NCBI GenBank assembly: GCA_036898135.1
Contig: CM072511.1
Span: 32,530,824 to 32,594,823, forward strand
Reading direction: 5' to 3'
From: Oncomelania hupensis
Lineage: Eukaryota; Mollusca; Gastropoda; Littorinimorpha; Pomatiopsidae
DNA length: 64,000 nt
In this document: positions 45,270 to 56,936 of the stretch, piece by piece
How positions within the stretch are numbered: the first letter of the stretch is position 1
Layout of the letters: the number at the start of each line of letters is the position of its first letter
Made by a program: the position numbers and the translations under genes
Notes under the pieces: generated by a model
What the model saw: the letters and a program-made list of their open reading frames with translations, nothing else
Databases searched by the model: none
Told to the model about the DNA's origin: nothing

Positions 45270-46380
45270 AAAAAAAACATCAAGTTAATCCATTTTGGAA
45301 AGATGTATTCAAAGCAACATCGAGATTGTATGAAAAGACCGATATTGATACTGACGACGATTTTTTGATGGAACCACTATTTTATTAGAATAAATTCAAG
45401 ATTGATCAATCACCTTTCCACTTAAAGGACCGGTCAATGTTTCACCCGTCCCCTATACGCTGATGTGTCCGGGGACGTTAATCTATTTTAACTAACTAAC
45501 TAACTATACATATTTTGTGAAAGACATTATAGGCCCTACATGATAATGGTAAATTTTTATCTCTCCAAGAACTTGGAGAAAAAATGGATGCCCGTGTTTC
45601 GATGTTAGACTTTTATGGAGGCATTTGTTCAGTGAAAGCGGTTCTGCGCAAGGAGAATATTATTACTGAAAACACCACTTGCGCTTCTCAAACCAAAGCT
45701 TTTTCGGTCCTACGTAAAGCTCCTAAAGGAGCAAAAACATTTTATAATATATTAATTGGGAATCCTATACTGCCCAATGCATGTAAAAACAGGGGACCTT
45801 TGATAGAAACAGATATTGTATGGTCTAAGGTTTTTACTGTAACAAGAAAAATACAAGAGACAAAACTGAAATGGTTTCAAATGAAGATTAATTAAGAATG
45901 CTTGTAACAAATTCAATCCTCAGGGACATGGGCGTGCTCACAAGTAATCTTTGCAATTTTTGTAAATCTGAAAGAGAAACAATCTTTCATTATCTATGGC
46001 AATGTGGGCATGCACAGGCCTTCTGGGTTGACTTTGAAAACTATCTGAGGGACAAATGCCACAATTGTTCAAGGCTTAGCCTTAGCCCTGCACTTGTACT
46101 TGTTGGTTATGACAACAATATCAAAACGGTTGCAGGTTTTGATCGTATTTCATTGATTGCAAAGTTTTATGTTTACAAATGCAGAACAGCTAATATAAGA
46201 ACACGATTTCCAGTTTATTTACAAGAATTAGCATAGGCACATCAAGTGGATAAATCTGTACGTGAAATAACAATGAGACAGTGTCAGTATATTCAAAAAT
46301 GAATTAGTAGACTGAATGTATTGTTTAACATGCTTAATGTGAACGATATTGCTATTGCACTTTTGTACTAAAGAAAATCG
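45270..46380 (+). pseudogene. L1/Tx1-like LINE, C-terminal part of ORF2
   Basis: NPFWKDVFKATSRLYEKTD, EKMDARVSMLDFYGGICSV, ETKLKWFQMKIN, stop, then TNSILRDMGVLTSNLCNFC and a zinc-knuckle-like CNFCKSERETIFHYLWQC. The last matches CTFCGMAKENIQHLLWSC in the full-length copy. A short element with a (TAAC)n tail interrupts it at about 45432-45508. RT and endonuclease are missing. Confidence 0.85.
45432..45508 (+). mobile_element. Short retroposon with (TAAC)n tail in L1 fragment
   Basis: GTCAATGTTTCACCCGTCCC to GGGGACGTTAATC, then TAACTAACTAACTAAC. It breaks the L1-like frame. The target duplication was not resolved. Confidence 0.5.
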
Positions 46381-46905
46381 AATATTAAGTAATAAGACAT
46401 AAATAACACTGTTTAACATTCAAACTTTAATCAAGGTTCATGTTCTTTAATGCATTATAACCACAATTTTAAATTTATTGTACAAACGAAAATTTCATTG
46501 AAAGATGTGCTATTCTGTACATGCAAACATTGTTGAATGAAAAAAATAATTATATAACAAAAATGATTTCAATACATTTCAAAAGATGGGTAAATTGTAT
46601 CGATTATCACTGTAAAATCAGCTTGATCCGTCAGATTTGGAAGAAAATTATGTCAAAGGACATTACTCTGACACAGAAAATATGACCCGAATTGATCGAG
46701 AAAATTTTACAATTATAATCAAAATCATCCTTTTAATATGGATTGAGCTTAATTAGGCTCCTGTTTGCAATTTTGGAGTCCGTTTTGCTTACTTTTTGCT
46801 TTTTTTTGGTTCCCATGTTCGCTCTTTTCGATGCCTCTTTTCGCTCTGTTCATATTTTTTTTTTACCCCTATGCTCGCGGCAAACAGCCATGATTGTGTA
46901 GCAGA
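46381..46905. other. AT-rich intergenic DNA, no gene seen
   Basis: No coding motif. Words such as CTCTTTTCG near 46825 resemble the inverted GCGAAAAG words near 29850. Confidence 0.5.
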
Positions 46906-46970
46906 CGACATGCAAATGAGCAAATGGGGTTATAAATAGCAACCAATCAGAGCCGGTATGGTTCCTTTGG
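46906..46970. promoter_or_regulatory. Promoter-like block with octamer, copy 2 (inverted)
   Basis: Octamer ATGCAAAT at 46910, TATAAATA at 46931 and CCAAT at 46943, then GAGCCGGTATGGTTCCTTTGG. This is the reverse complement of the order at 29300-29361, with only a few base differences. Confidence 0.4.
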
Positions 46971-47385
46971 ATAGAAAATAAGACATGCCAAATTTGACGG
47001 TTAAAATCCGTTTCGTTATCAAGTTATTGAGCTCCAAAATCCGCATTTTTACCTGCGCTTTCAAAAGGAATTAGCAAAGGATGTGACAAAGATTAGAAGA
47101 AAAAAAAATGGTTGGACACGTGACAATGGCAGGCAGACAGTTCACACGGACTCATATGCATTTTGAAAAGTCACGGATGTCACGTCAGTTTTTTTTTTTT
47201 AAACAGCATTAGCCTGTCGAGAGCTGGTGAATGTCTTTCTAATGCATCCAAACTAATTTTGATAATTCTAACGCGTTATATATTGATAAACTAACCTTAA
47301 CCCTAACTCTAACGGAACATGTACAATTATAATTCATATACTATAATCATTATTTTCCCCTATGGAGAACTCTGAGAACTATGAG
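46971..47385. other. Intergenic DNA with short telomere-like patch
   Basis: AACCTTAACCCTAACTCTAA near 47292. No gene motif. Confidence 0.5.
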
Positions 47386-47570
47386 GGTTAGTTATTCATT
47401 GCTTATAGGGTCCAGCGGACTGCTAAGAGCCGAACCAGGACCACAAAATCAAGACCACAACTTCGCTGAAAGAGGACTCACCCCTGATCCGCATAAAAGA
47501 TCTGCCGAAACAACCCTAGCCGGCCACTTTACAATAAAGACATCCCACGCTGGATATCAGGGCAACAGGG
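47386..47570 (-). mobile_element. Short retroposon family T, long minus copy
   Basis: On + it reads TATAGGGTCCAGCGGACTGC, then GAGCCGAACCAGGACC and AAAGATCTGCCGAAAC, then CAATAAAGACATCCCACGC. That is the reverse complement of the order at 7795-8008. Confidence 0.7.
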
Positions 47571-47594
47571 CGGTAGTCGTTGAGTTCTTAGGGT

Positions 47595-47890
47595 TTACTG
47601 TTTTTGGGGCATGGGACAGATGATAGAGTGTTTCCATGCACTAGGTACAACACAGACCCTGACTGACCACGAGAATAGCTGACTGAATACTAAGCACAAC
47701 TGTGCAGCGCACCACTTCAAGGTCCGACCCCCTATACCATCAGGGCCAGTGGCCTTTCTCAAATTCAGTCTTTTAAACATGGACTCAACTGTGGCACCGT
47801 CGATCTCAAAGTCAGCATCACCATCAACCACGTCTTGTTCTAAACGATAAATAATATCATCAACGTCGTCTTTTGTATCGTCGCGTTCAA
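47595..47890 (-). pseudogene. Rex1/CR1-group LINE fragment, RT N-terminal part
   Basis: Minus strand: FEIDGATVESMFKRLNLRKA, TGPDGIGGRTLKWCAAQL, FSQLFSWSVRVCVVPSAWK. These are the RT fingers motifs that precede the catalytic core in Rex1/CR1-like elements. Short and without a tail, probably from the same family as 10727-11482. Confidence 0.75.
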
Positions 47891-48155
47891 AACGTCACTC
47901 TTGCATAAGTGTGGTTTTACATTTTAGGCAAAGGTAAAGTCTAAATACATACCATAGACCAATATAATTTATTGGTATAGTATATTATGGTCTATGATAC
48001 ATACCAAACTTGAACCAAATCCCTCCAGTAGTTTGGGAGAACATTTGAATTTTTTAAACAAAATCAACAATTTATAACGGTTCAATGATGGCGTCCCCCG
48101 ATAAGAATAAATGTTTGTCATCTGGTAGGGATTATTATGTTCTAACTACAAACCA

Positions 48156-48388
48156 CGTCACCAGACCACCAGGTCTCGCAAGGACCATCCTGCAAGGCAC
48201 AGTGCAAGGAGGTAGAAGAAGAGGGAGACCGACAAAGAGGTGGGAAAACAACATTCGAGAATGGACTAGTTTGACACTGAACGAAACCATCAGGGTTGCT
48301 GAGGACAGGAAAAGATGGAGTACGCTGGTTAAACGATCATCTGTGGTGCCCTTACGACCTCCGAGTTACGGGATATGATAGGATAGGA
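48156..48388 (+). pseudogene. RTE-type LINE, short 3' copy with target duplication
   Basis: Contains only the C-terminal end (ILQGTVQGGRRRGRPTKRWE, REWTSLTLNETIRVAEDRKR) and a GGATATGATAGGATAGGA tail. Flanked by TAACTACAAACCA at 48143-48155 and 48389-48401, a 12-13 bp duplication. It landed in a dispersed repeat whose AACCAAGTTTCAAAG resumes after it. Confidence 0.92.
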
Positions 48389-48596
48389 TAACTACAAACC
48401 AAGTTTCAAAGAAATCCGTTCATTAGTTTTAGAGAAAAGTGCATAAAACGGACGCTGGACGGACACATCCAAAACCAACAACTTACGCTTCAGGATTGTC
48501 TTAGTGTCAGCAGTCAGCAGGACAGTGAGAGCTGTTTCTAACGACATCGCCAAGACTGTTGTGGCAACAGGCTCAGAAAATCGAATATAAATCGAC

Positions 48597-48678
48597 CACA
48601 GGCGCTTGCATCTGGACACGCGTGCACCTATCCCTGTGACGCACCTCCCTTTGGGTATCTATAATACAAGCGCCTGTG
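48597..48678. mobile_element. hAT-type MITE, 82 bp, copy 2
   Basis: Ends CACAGGCGCTTGCATCTGG and ATACAAGCGCCTGTG. Flanks AAATCGAC and GAATCGAC match at 7 of 8 positions, consistent with an older 8-bp duplication. Confidence 0.85.
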
Positions 48679-48699
48679 GAATCGACCGGCATGTTACCT

Positions 48700-49971
48700 G
48701 TAGTCAGAGCCAGCGATGTGTGACGACAGTTAACAGTACGCGTGCATGATGGTGTTGTGAAAGCTAGTGCGTAAAGGGCAACGTTTCACCATGACTGGTG
48801 TGTTGTGTTGATGCCACGCCGGACTCCGGGTCGTTTTAACTGGGTCTGATACCATTTTTGTGTGTGTTCACAACCGGAACAAGAACGGAAAGACTTAAGT
48901 ACTGTTTCTTTCTTCCTTTTTGATATGATGATGATATTCATTGTTTGATCATTGTTGTCACGATGTGGACGTGGTGATTCGTTCTTAACGCTAACGCAAT
49001 AAGACGTTAAGCTTCGTAATTCCTTCCTTCCTCCGTAGTTAGTTAATCATTGTTTTTAGGGTCCAGCGGACTTTTTTCTCGTTGTCTTGTCAACCAACTT
49101 TTGCGGTTTTTATTTACTTATGTATTTATTTATTATAAGTAAAGTATATATAAATCCGATTTTTTAGCAGTTATCGATAATTTCAAAAATTACGTGTGTA
49201 CACGACTAGGTCGTAAAAAATATATGACATTTTTACAATTATTTTTTAAAAGGGCCCCAGTTCGACCAATTTAACGTAACAGATTCTTTCAATATTCTTT
49301 GCTTCTTTTGGATAAAGCTGACTCCCAACCCTGCCAAGAAAAAAACCCAACTCCTTTGGTTTATTTATCGGCTATGTGTGTGAGTGTCTCATGAATGTAC
49401 ATCATCATCTTACCAAGTTTGGTTGTGATAGTTGAAATAGGTTCTGAGATAATAATCCACTTGTGAGTTTCGCAGAGACAGACGGCGGACAGGTAAACGG
49501 ACGGACGGACATCATTTTGATTTTAATGCAAGTTTTAGACTATTTAGGACTTACCTCGCACAGATTTGCAAAACTCTAGATTTCAGTTGGAGAGGGAGGG
49601 AGGGGATGGTAAGACAGAGGGGGATGGGTGGGTGTGAGTACTTAACCAAAAAGGCAAGTCCATCCAAGGACATGCAGCTGTAACTACTCCCTGGCTGATT
49701 GGCTCATAACACTCCAACAATAAAAATTATTGTCCTTGCTTACATTCGCGGCGATATTATTTTTAGCCACGGATCCAAGCTATTAAAACACAATACAAAA
49801 ACAAAAGGTTTCATTTGAATTTTTCTGGGCACTCATTTTCTTGTTAAATATTGTGAGTTCCATCCATGTGGGCTTTGTCCTTCTAGTTTTATATATAGAT
49901 CCATGTTAACTAATGATGGAACAGAAATGTAAACAAACAATTTTCAGTGGTGGGTTTGAATGTGCCAGGGT
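48700..49971. other. Intergenic DNA with repeat fragments
   Basis: Includes a family T end fragment at about 49054-49080 (AGGGTCCAGCGGAC) and a dispersed repeat at 49405-49514 with ACCAAGTTTGGTTGTGATAG and GGACGGACGGACATC. No gene is recognised. Confidence 0.5.
49405..49514 (+). repeat. Dispersed repeat with GGACGGAC end
   Basis: A pattern of ACCAAGTTTGGT, then GGTTCTGAGA, then GGACGGACGGAC. Similar layouts occur near 48399-48470 (GGACGCTGGACGGACAC), 61545-61560 and 61757-61830 (GAAGTTTGGTAAAAATCC, CGACGGACAGACCGACC). Origin unknown. Confidence 0.55.
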
Positions 49972-50112
49972 TTCTGCAGAATTAGTATCCACACTTTCTG
50001 GAAATTTAGTGCTTTAATTCCCACTGTCTTTCTCCTTTGTTCGTTCTCATTCCTACGCTGTTTTTCAAAATTTACTACACGTCTTCTTCGCTAGACTAGT
50101 CACCTACTTTAA
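49972..50112 (+). repeat. Dispersed repeat B, copy 2
   Basis: GGAAATTTAGTGCTTTAA, TTCCCACTGTC and TCTTCTTCGCTAGAC are in the same order as at 7441-7600. Confidence 0.6.
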
Positions 50113-50273
50113 TAAAAAACAACAAAAAAACTGGTAAATACTGTCAGTGCCATATCCCATTTGATTGTAACACTTAAAATCGCGGTATACCGGTACAAAA
50201 TACCTAGATACGACATAAAAATATCGCGGTAATACCGGAACGGCTTTGACCCACGGTACCCAGCTTTAGTTTT

Positions 50274-50297
50274 GTGTGTGTGTATGTGTGTGTGTAT

Positions 50298-50345
<48 letters not shown>
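50274..50345. repeat. (GT)n microsatellite
   Basis: Dinucleotide tract with a few interruptions, just left of a foldback element. A second GT-rich tract lies to its right at 50764-50799. Confidence 0.93.
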
Positions 50346-50348
<3 letters not shown>

Positions 50349-50362
50349 TACGTGAAAAAACG

Positions 50363-50748
50363 CACAAATGGGTTTCAGACCTTGTCTTTTCTAGTAACAA
50401 ATGGGTTTATTTGCTTGGAACCCACTTTTTTCCAGGACCCCACTTTTTTCTAAGTGCGCGGGAGTGCTCTTATAGTGCATGGTGGGAGTGCAGTTGTAGT
50501 GCATAAGAGTGTTTTAAGTACATAGGAGTGCTCTATCCGGGACGGAGAAAATACAGTCAATTTTCGGAGAAATTTTGAAGAAACTTTGACCTATTTCGTC
50601 GCCTATATAGGAGACGAACTAGGTCAACTTTTTAGCAAAGGGTTAGGGTAAGGGCTAGTTGCTGCGCTGCAACTAACCCTTGCCCTAACCCTTTTCCACC
50701 AAAAAATGACTTTCCGATTCCTACATTCTTAAATGAACCCATTTGTGA
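50363..50748. mobile_element. Foldback/MITE-like element with palindrome and telomere-like hairpin
   Basis: The 386-bp segment is bounded by CACAAATGGGTT and AACCCATTTGTG. Inside are a 42-bp near-perfect palindrome (50586-50627) and a hairpin of telomere-like hexamers (arms 50637-50662 and 50669-50694, 24 of 26 pairing). No open frame. GT-rich tracts flank it on both sides. The target duplication is not clear. Confidence 0.55.
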
Positions 50749-52079
50749 TGTATTGCAAATATGCGTGTGTGTGTGTGCGTGCGTGCGTGTGTGTGTGTGG
50801 TATGTACTGGATGGCAGTTGGTGAGGTATTCTCCAAAGGTTGTAAATCTCTCTTTATTCTGCACAAACCAGACAAATTGTCCATAAACACAATCATGTGA
50901 AGAGATATAACTTGCTCCAATCTTGTAACCTGTCTCCAAACCAAAATATCGTAAAACCTTATGAGGGTTGACAGATGGTCTTTTTTCCCTGTAAGATAAT
51001 ACTTTAATTACTAGTGCAAATCTACTTTCATGTCATATGTATGTAGCCGAGCGGAGTATTTGACTCCCGGCTATTACCACGATAACACAGCTCAACCTGA
51101 ACAGTTATTTTTAATGTATCTCTCATAACAGTGATATAAAAAAAAAGTAGTTGCAAGGCGGAAAGCACCAGATTGCCGGCTACTAGTGCCACCACACTCT
51201 TTGCAGGTCACTGCCACAAACCTGCTTAGCAGATTTATCCCTGTTCACTCCCGAAAGCAGAAGACTTAAGGGCCAGGCGGGGAGAACTTATGCCATGTCG
51301 CCTTGTCCTGCAAAATTCAAGGGTTCAAGCACACACCCAAGGACTCCGCATACCAGGAGCCCCTCGAGGCCCGACTGACAACAAGGGAACAAACTCCCTC
51401 TGGCAGCCTAAAGGGGGACAATCTCTTCCTAGCGTGACTAATCAATTCCCACTCCGTCACATATATCCGTTCTATCTTTGAGACGGCAATGTTCGGCTCA
51501 ATATGAGTATAACAATGTAACTTTATCAAACTGCACAGTAATAATGCAACATTGCTGAGGAACAAAATTAATGAAGAAACGCCAATAAATACTCATTATT
51601 TTTATTACTTATTTAATTTTGGGGTGGGTGGGTGGGTGGAGGAGGGTGGGGTGATGGATTTGTGAGAGCTAAACACCTGGAACCTCACTACCCTCCCCAC
51701 CCCTCCCTCTTTCTTTCTTCTCCCTAAATCAGCCTCTGCACATTTTCGAGCTAAGCTCTTTTTCATCATGCACATAAACCGCCACACAACAGAGAATAGC
51801 CTCGTTCCTTTGACGGTTAACTAACATAACACTGTAATTAAAAAATCACATTACATGCACGCAACGAGTTTTTGCCTGCACACCCTGCGTTTGTTGACTG
51901 CATTTATACTAATGTTAACAATAATGGTATTGGACGCAGTAAAGTGCCTGTGGCGTGTGTGCGTGTGTGTGCGCGCGCAGGTGTGTCTGGGTCTGTGTCT
52001 GTGTGTACTTGTTTACATGGTGTTATTCGAACAAACCAGTGAACATCTACATAACGTGTTTTGACAGACCTACTTGTTT
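50749..52079. other. Intergenic DNA, no gene seen
   Basis: Contains the GT-rich tract 50764-50799 and a G-rich GGTGGGTGGGTGG stretch near 51624. Short frames lack motifs. Confidence 0.5.
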
Positions 52080-52160
52080 TGACGTCAAACCAATGACCCA
52101 TTAGGGTTAGGGCTGTGTTACGGTAAGGGCTAGGGTTAGGGTTAGTGTTAGAACACTTAA
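52080..52160. repeat. Telomere-like hexamer patch
   Basis: TTAGGGTTAGGGCTG and GGGCTAGGGTTAGGGTTAG within unique DNA. Confidence 0.7.
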
Positions 52161-53063
52161 AAGTACTTAAAAAGGGGGAATTAATATGACCCATTGTCAA
52201 CACAACGTATGTGGCGTTTCAGGAAAGTCATAATAACACCGTGAAAACAAGTATGTGTGTGTGCGTGTGTGTGTGTGTTTGCCAAAATCGGAACAAATTC
52301 TTTGTGTATTTTCATTTGGTGTATTCTGTTGAGTCTCTCCTTCACTCCTTACTAGGAAGAGGCTTTCAAGGAGCCAATGTTTACACGGACGTGTCCCGCC
52401 ACGCTTTCACCACCTAATATTTTGTTCAAACACCAAATGTTTTCTGAGGACTTGGGTGCATAAAGGTTACGCCCCCTGCTTCAATCACATGGTCTACCTG
52501 GGTATCAGGTACCAAAAGTGACCAAAACCACCTTGATACGTCAACGACAAATTTTGTGTTCATGGATTCTACGAGATGTACACTCCGCATGTTCAAGAAA
52601 CGGAATGGTTTCATCGCTGTGGTACTTTTCGCTGTAGTGTTTATTATCACTGCCGTCTACATCGATGTCACCACCAACAACCTTTTAGGATTGAATCCAC
52701 TCTTCATCAATGTAACCACAGACGAGGTATTTATTTGACAATTTGTAATTCATTTTGACAATTCATAGTTCATGTTATCCAGTCAGTGTAGCTGAATTAC
52801 ATGAAGAAGTGATTAAAAACATTTTTTTTTTTAACCCAACAACACATGCGCACACACACACGTACACGCACACACACACACGCACACACACGTATGCACG
52901 CAAGGACTACGTTTTAATAATTTATTTTTTAAATATGGACAAGTATTACAGTGAAATCTAGCTCTATTGAAGTGTGGCTTTATTTAATATTCGGCTCTAT
53001 TGAATCTCAGGCTAGGTCCCTGGCAAACGTGTTTTTTGTATGTGTTATAAAAAAAATGGATCT
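52161..53063. other. Intergenic DNA, no supported gene
   Basis: (GT)n-like tract at 52248-52280 and (AC)n-like tract at 52850-52890. A 60-codon frame at 52556-52738 starts FMDSTRCTLRMFKKRNGF and has a hydrophobic stretch (FIAVVLFAVVFIITAVYI) that looks like a type II membrane anchor. Without splice context or similarity I do not call it a gene. Confidence 0.4.
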
Positions 53064-53257
53064 GCCCGGGTAGCTCAGTTGGTAAGAGCGTCTTGCTAGT
53101 AACCGAAAGGTCGCTGGTTCGAATCCCGGATTGGTCAACGTGTGATCATATTATTTTCCCCTTTACCAACAACTGGCCCGCTTGTGTCAGTATAAATCGG
53201 TCCAGTAGTCACCTATATGCGAAAGTGTCGTGTGACTATAATCTACAAACAACAACA
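53064..53257 (+). mobile_element. tRNA-Thr-derived SINE, copy 2
   Basis: Nearly identical to 36688-36879, with only a few differences over about 190 bp (for example CCCGGG for GCCGGG, CTTGTGTC for CTGGTGTC). Same A and B boxes and the same ACAAACAACAAC end. No clear target duplication. Confidence 0.92.
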
Positions 53258-54639
53258 TCTACTGATTTCGCTTTATTGAGTAATCGGCTGTATTAAAGCA
53301 CGGTGTGTCATACCCCTTGATAGATTTTATTGAAGCCTGAGAATTCATACGAGAATTCGAGAAGTTATTCTGTCATCGCTTCATGCACGTCATCGTCATT
53401 ATTACGTCATGATACATGCGTTTTTGATGGCATTTGCTGAACACCAGTATTTTATGGGTGAACTAAACCCATAATTACTAGAGTATACTACTGTTCTAAA
53501 CCACTATCCCACCCCCGATGTTCAAGTTGGGCGCCAGACTTTTAGTCTTTCTGAAATGATTAGAGCCAAAGAAAGTACAGCTAGAGCTAGCAAAACACAA
53601 TGAAAATTAGATCTAGATTTCGGACAGCAATGTTACTGAAGTAAAAATATTGCTATTGTTTTTATTATTAAATATTTGCAGATTGTGTTAAAATGAAATT
53701 GATATTAAAATATTTCAAAATTATTTTATTATTTTCAGATCTAAATCTAAGCCCAAAATCCGTGTATCCTATATGATACATTTCGGTCACACTAGGAAAA
53801 TTATAAGCACTAAAGGGAGAAAACTCGGTTACAAATTTAAAAAAAATAGGGTTATTCGACATCAAATATTCTAAAAGAAGGTCTAAATTGGCATATTGTA
53901 TTCTTACAAACCTCTCTCAGTTTATTTTACAGGAAAATTTACATAAATGTAGATCTAGTCGATAATTTTACAGTCGACTTTCATGAATTTGATGCCGACA
54001 TGTCAACAATGTATATATTTTTTTTTGTTGAAATAACATCAAACAGCTTCAAAAGTTATAAGCATCTCATCTAATTTACAGTAGTTGTATGGTAAAACAA
54101 CGTAAAGGTAAAGGCGTCCCGGTAACTTTCAGTCTTTGAGGAGAAAGTCGTTTGGGGCTTCTCTTTTCTATGGGCCAGCTTTATGACAGCGGTGCCCATC
54201 TCCTCTCCCTTGCGGAATAACCTATCCGAGTTCTAAATGGAGTCGGGTACCCAGTTACAGTTGGGTGTACTGAGGCGTTTATTATCTACCTTAGTTTAAT
54301 AGGCCAAAACATGCCTTTCAGGCGTCGCAAATTGAGATTTTGTTTTCCTCTTATTAGGTCATGATATTTTTTATCCAATGGAGAATCGGGGAAGTACTTT
54401 TTTGGTTGCTGTTTTCTTTGGTACATATTGTTTAATGCGTTTTATTAATTTGGAGGTCCAGAAGCATTTCCAATATTTAAGATCCAAGTTGCAAAAATAG
54501 GCAGTCCACAAAGTCAAACACAACACCCTGAAAAACAACAAAAAAACATACAAAAACCAAGATGTCAGCTTTATGTCATGATTTAAAAAAATTGTTTTAT
54601 CAAATATTGAGAAAACAATGCAGAAACACATCCTATCCC
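53258..54639. other. AT-rich intergenic DNA, no gene seen
   Basis: No motif recognised. The segment 54110-54260 is GC-richer but has no meaningful reading frame. Confidence 0.5.
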
Positions 54640-55095
54640 TATCTAATCCTATGCTATCCCGTTACTCGAAAGTCGTTGGGGCACCACAGATGATAATTTA
54701 ACCAGCGTACTGCATCTTTCACTGTCCTCAGCAGTACAACTTATGTTAATCTGATGAATAAAACTTGATGCAACAACAACAACAATGTCCTCAGCAACCC
54801 TCATGGCTTAGATCAGTGTCAAGCCAGTTCATTCTCGAACGCTGTCCTCCCACCTCGTTTTAAGTCTCCTTCTTCTTCTTCCTCCTTGCACCGTGCCTTG
54901 CAGGATGGTCTTTGCAAGACCTCATACTCTGGTGACGAGTACCATCGAAGTTTCAGTTTCTTCACCACTGTGAACGTGTCATCGTGTTGTCCAAGGGCTT
55001 GTGTGATGGTTGGTCGGACTTCGTCTTTGGTGATATGTTGGGTATAGGAAATGCCCAGAAGTCTTCTGTAGCACCTCATCTCCATGCTTTGTATT
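54640..55095 (-). pseudogene. RTE-type LINE 3' fragment with a 52-bp insertion
   Basis: Minus strand: EMRCYRRLLGISYTQHITKD, VKKLKLRWYSS and the conserved end. The tail is seen as ATCCTATCCC near 54632. It is interrupted at 54734-54785. Confidence 0.85.
54734..54785 (+). mobile_element. Tiny retroposon (52 bp) in RTE copy
   Basis: GATGAATAAAACTTGATG followed by a (CAA)n tail, bounded by an exact 11-bp duplication TGTCCTCAGCA (54723-54733 and 54786-54796). Confidence 0.85.
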
Positions 55096-55334
55096 GTTTT
55101 TTTTAATATAACATCTTTTCACCTAAGTCATTTTAGGCTTGACGGGAGCAGGGGAAAATATTAAACAAATATGAATGGTCATAATGAAGGGAGAAAGGAA
55201 TTAAACAAACTAAACAAAAGTGAACAATTAAACAATCAAAATTGTAAAATAATTATGACTTACACGAATGACGTCCAATATAACTGTTCTACAAAACAAT
55301 CCTTGTAAAATAATCCTAATTATATATCTCATAT
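55096..55334. other. A-rich intergenic DNA, no gene seen
   Basis: No motif recognised. Confidence 0.5.
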
Positions 55335-55395
55335 TCTGAAAGTTAGTCATGGTTTATAGGGTCCAGCGGGCTGCAAAGAGCCGAATCAGGACGAT
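55335..55395 (-). mobile_element. Short retroposon family T fragment with 12-bp target duplication
   Basis: A 61-bp insertion containing TATAGGGTCCAGCGGGCTGC and GAGCCGAATCAGGAC (reverse orientation). Exact duplication TATATCTCATAT at 55323-55334 and 55396-55407. Confidence 0.85.
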
Positions 55396-55409
55396 TATAT
55401 CTCATATAA

Positions 55410-55410
55410 A

Positions 55411-55493
<83 letters not shown>
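55410..55493. repeat. (AT)n microsatellite
   Basis: Pure dinucleotide run starting directly after the target duplication of the family T insertion. Confidence 0.95.
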
Positions 55494-55503
<10 letters not shown>

Positions 55504-55921
55504 ATATGTATATGTATATTATATATACATAATATTCAATGTTCTGAATTTATGCTTCACAGAAAAAATCCATTAGATCTAGTAATAATCTGTACTTACT
55601 GTGTTTTTTTGTTGTTGTTTTTTTTTACAAAAAATATCCAACAGGACTGTGTATTAATGATTTTGTAAGTGCTATCCAATAATTAATATTTTTTATCCTG
55701 AATATTTCGAATATGTAGTGGAATATATTGCGCGATTGCACTGCTGTCATAAATGTGATGATTACTGGACATTGCTTGTTTGCAAATGCAAGAAACTTCT
55801 TTACAGTATTTTGTCCTCCACGAGTTCAAAGCAAGACGATATGCTAAACTGATAACAGCCTGCTTTGTATTCCTCGTTGTAGGTCTGCTGTGAGGGTCCA
55901 TGTTTCGCAAGCATATAGGAG

Positions 55922-56576
55922 AAGTTTTTGATTTCAGTTTTTGAAGTTTTTGAGTGCATAACTTCAAATATTTAGGAGCCATTGTATCAGACAGTGGGTC
56001 CCGACAGGAAGTCCTCTCCAGGATCGCACAAACAACTGCTGCCCTGGCAAGGTCGAAGCCCATTTGGAAAGACAGGACCATCAGTCTACATTCCAAGGCA
56101 AGATTGCTGCGCTCCCTTGTGATCTCCATCTTCCTATACTCTTGCGAAACATGGACCCTCACAGCAGATCTCCAACGAAGAATACAAAGCATGGAGATGA
56201 GGTGCTACAGAAGACTTCTGGACATTTCCTATACCCAGCACATCACCAACGACGAAGTCCGACAGACCATCACACAAGCCATTGGACAACACGATGGCCT
56301 GCTCGCAGTGGTGAAGAAACGGAAACTCCGATGGTATGGCGATGTAACCAGATCATCAGGCCTTGCAAAGACTATCCTGCAAGGCACAGTGCAAGGCGGT
56401 AGAAGAAGAGGGAGACCGAAAAAGAGGTGGGAGGACAACATTCGAGAATGGACTGGTTTGACACTGAGCGAAGTCATCAGGATTGCTGAGGACAGAGAAA
56501 GATGAAGTGCGCTGGTTAAACGAACTTCTGTGGTGCCCAAACGACCTCCGAGTTACGGTATAGGAAAGAATAGGAT
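55922..56576 (+). pseudogene. RTE-type LINE 3' copy nested in another RTE copy
   Basis: Open for 183 codons from 55954: FKYLGAIVSDSGSRQEVL, LYSCETWTLTADLQRRIQS, VKKRKLRWYGDVTRSSGLAK, REWTGLTLSEVIRIAEDRER. The tail is degenerate (AGAATAGGATAGG). Inserted in opposite orientation within the same family. Confidence 0.87.
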
Positions 56577-56936
56577 AGGAGGAGATGACAAGGGAGCGCA
56601 GCAGCCTTACCTTGGAGTGTAGACTGATGGTCATGTTTTTTTTAAAGGGTTTGAACCTTGTCAGGGCAGCAGTTGTTTGTGCGATCCTGGAGTCGGGACA
56701 CATTGTCTGATACAATGGCTCCTACGCACCGTGTTGAGGGATTGGCCTTAGACTTTGTTGTCCGTGTTGATGGCATTGGTGTTGTTGGACATCATTTTGG
56801 TCTTCTCTGCACGTATTTCCATTCCATAGGCTCTGGAGGTGGTGCCAAGTCTCTGTACCAGCTGTTCAAGTTCTTGTTCCTTTCCAGCCAATCCATCAAT
56901 GTGTCATCCACAAAACAGAGGTTGGAGGTTGCTATA

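Noticed and set aside
52556..52738. Possible type II membrane protein start (basic head, then a hydrophobic stretch)
   Set aside because: Only 60 codons, no clear donor and no similarity. Interesting but not supported as a gene.
53064..53137. A functional tRNA-Thr gene
   Set aside because: The D and T regions look right, but the anticodon stem does not pair and the same roughly 190-bp unit, with a non-tRNA body, occurs elsewhere with a target duplication. It is a SINE.
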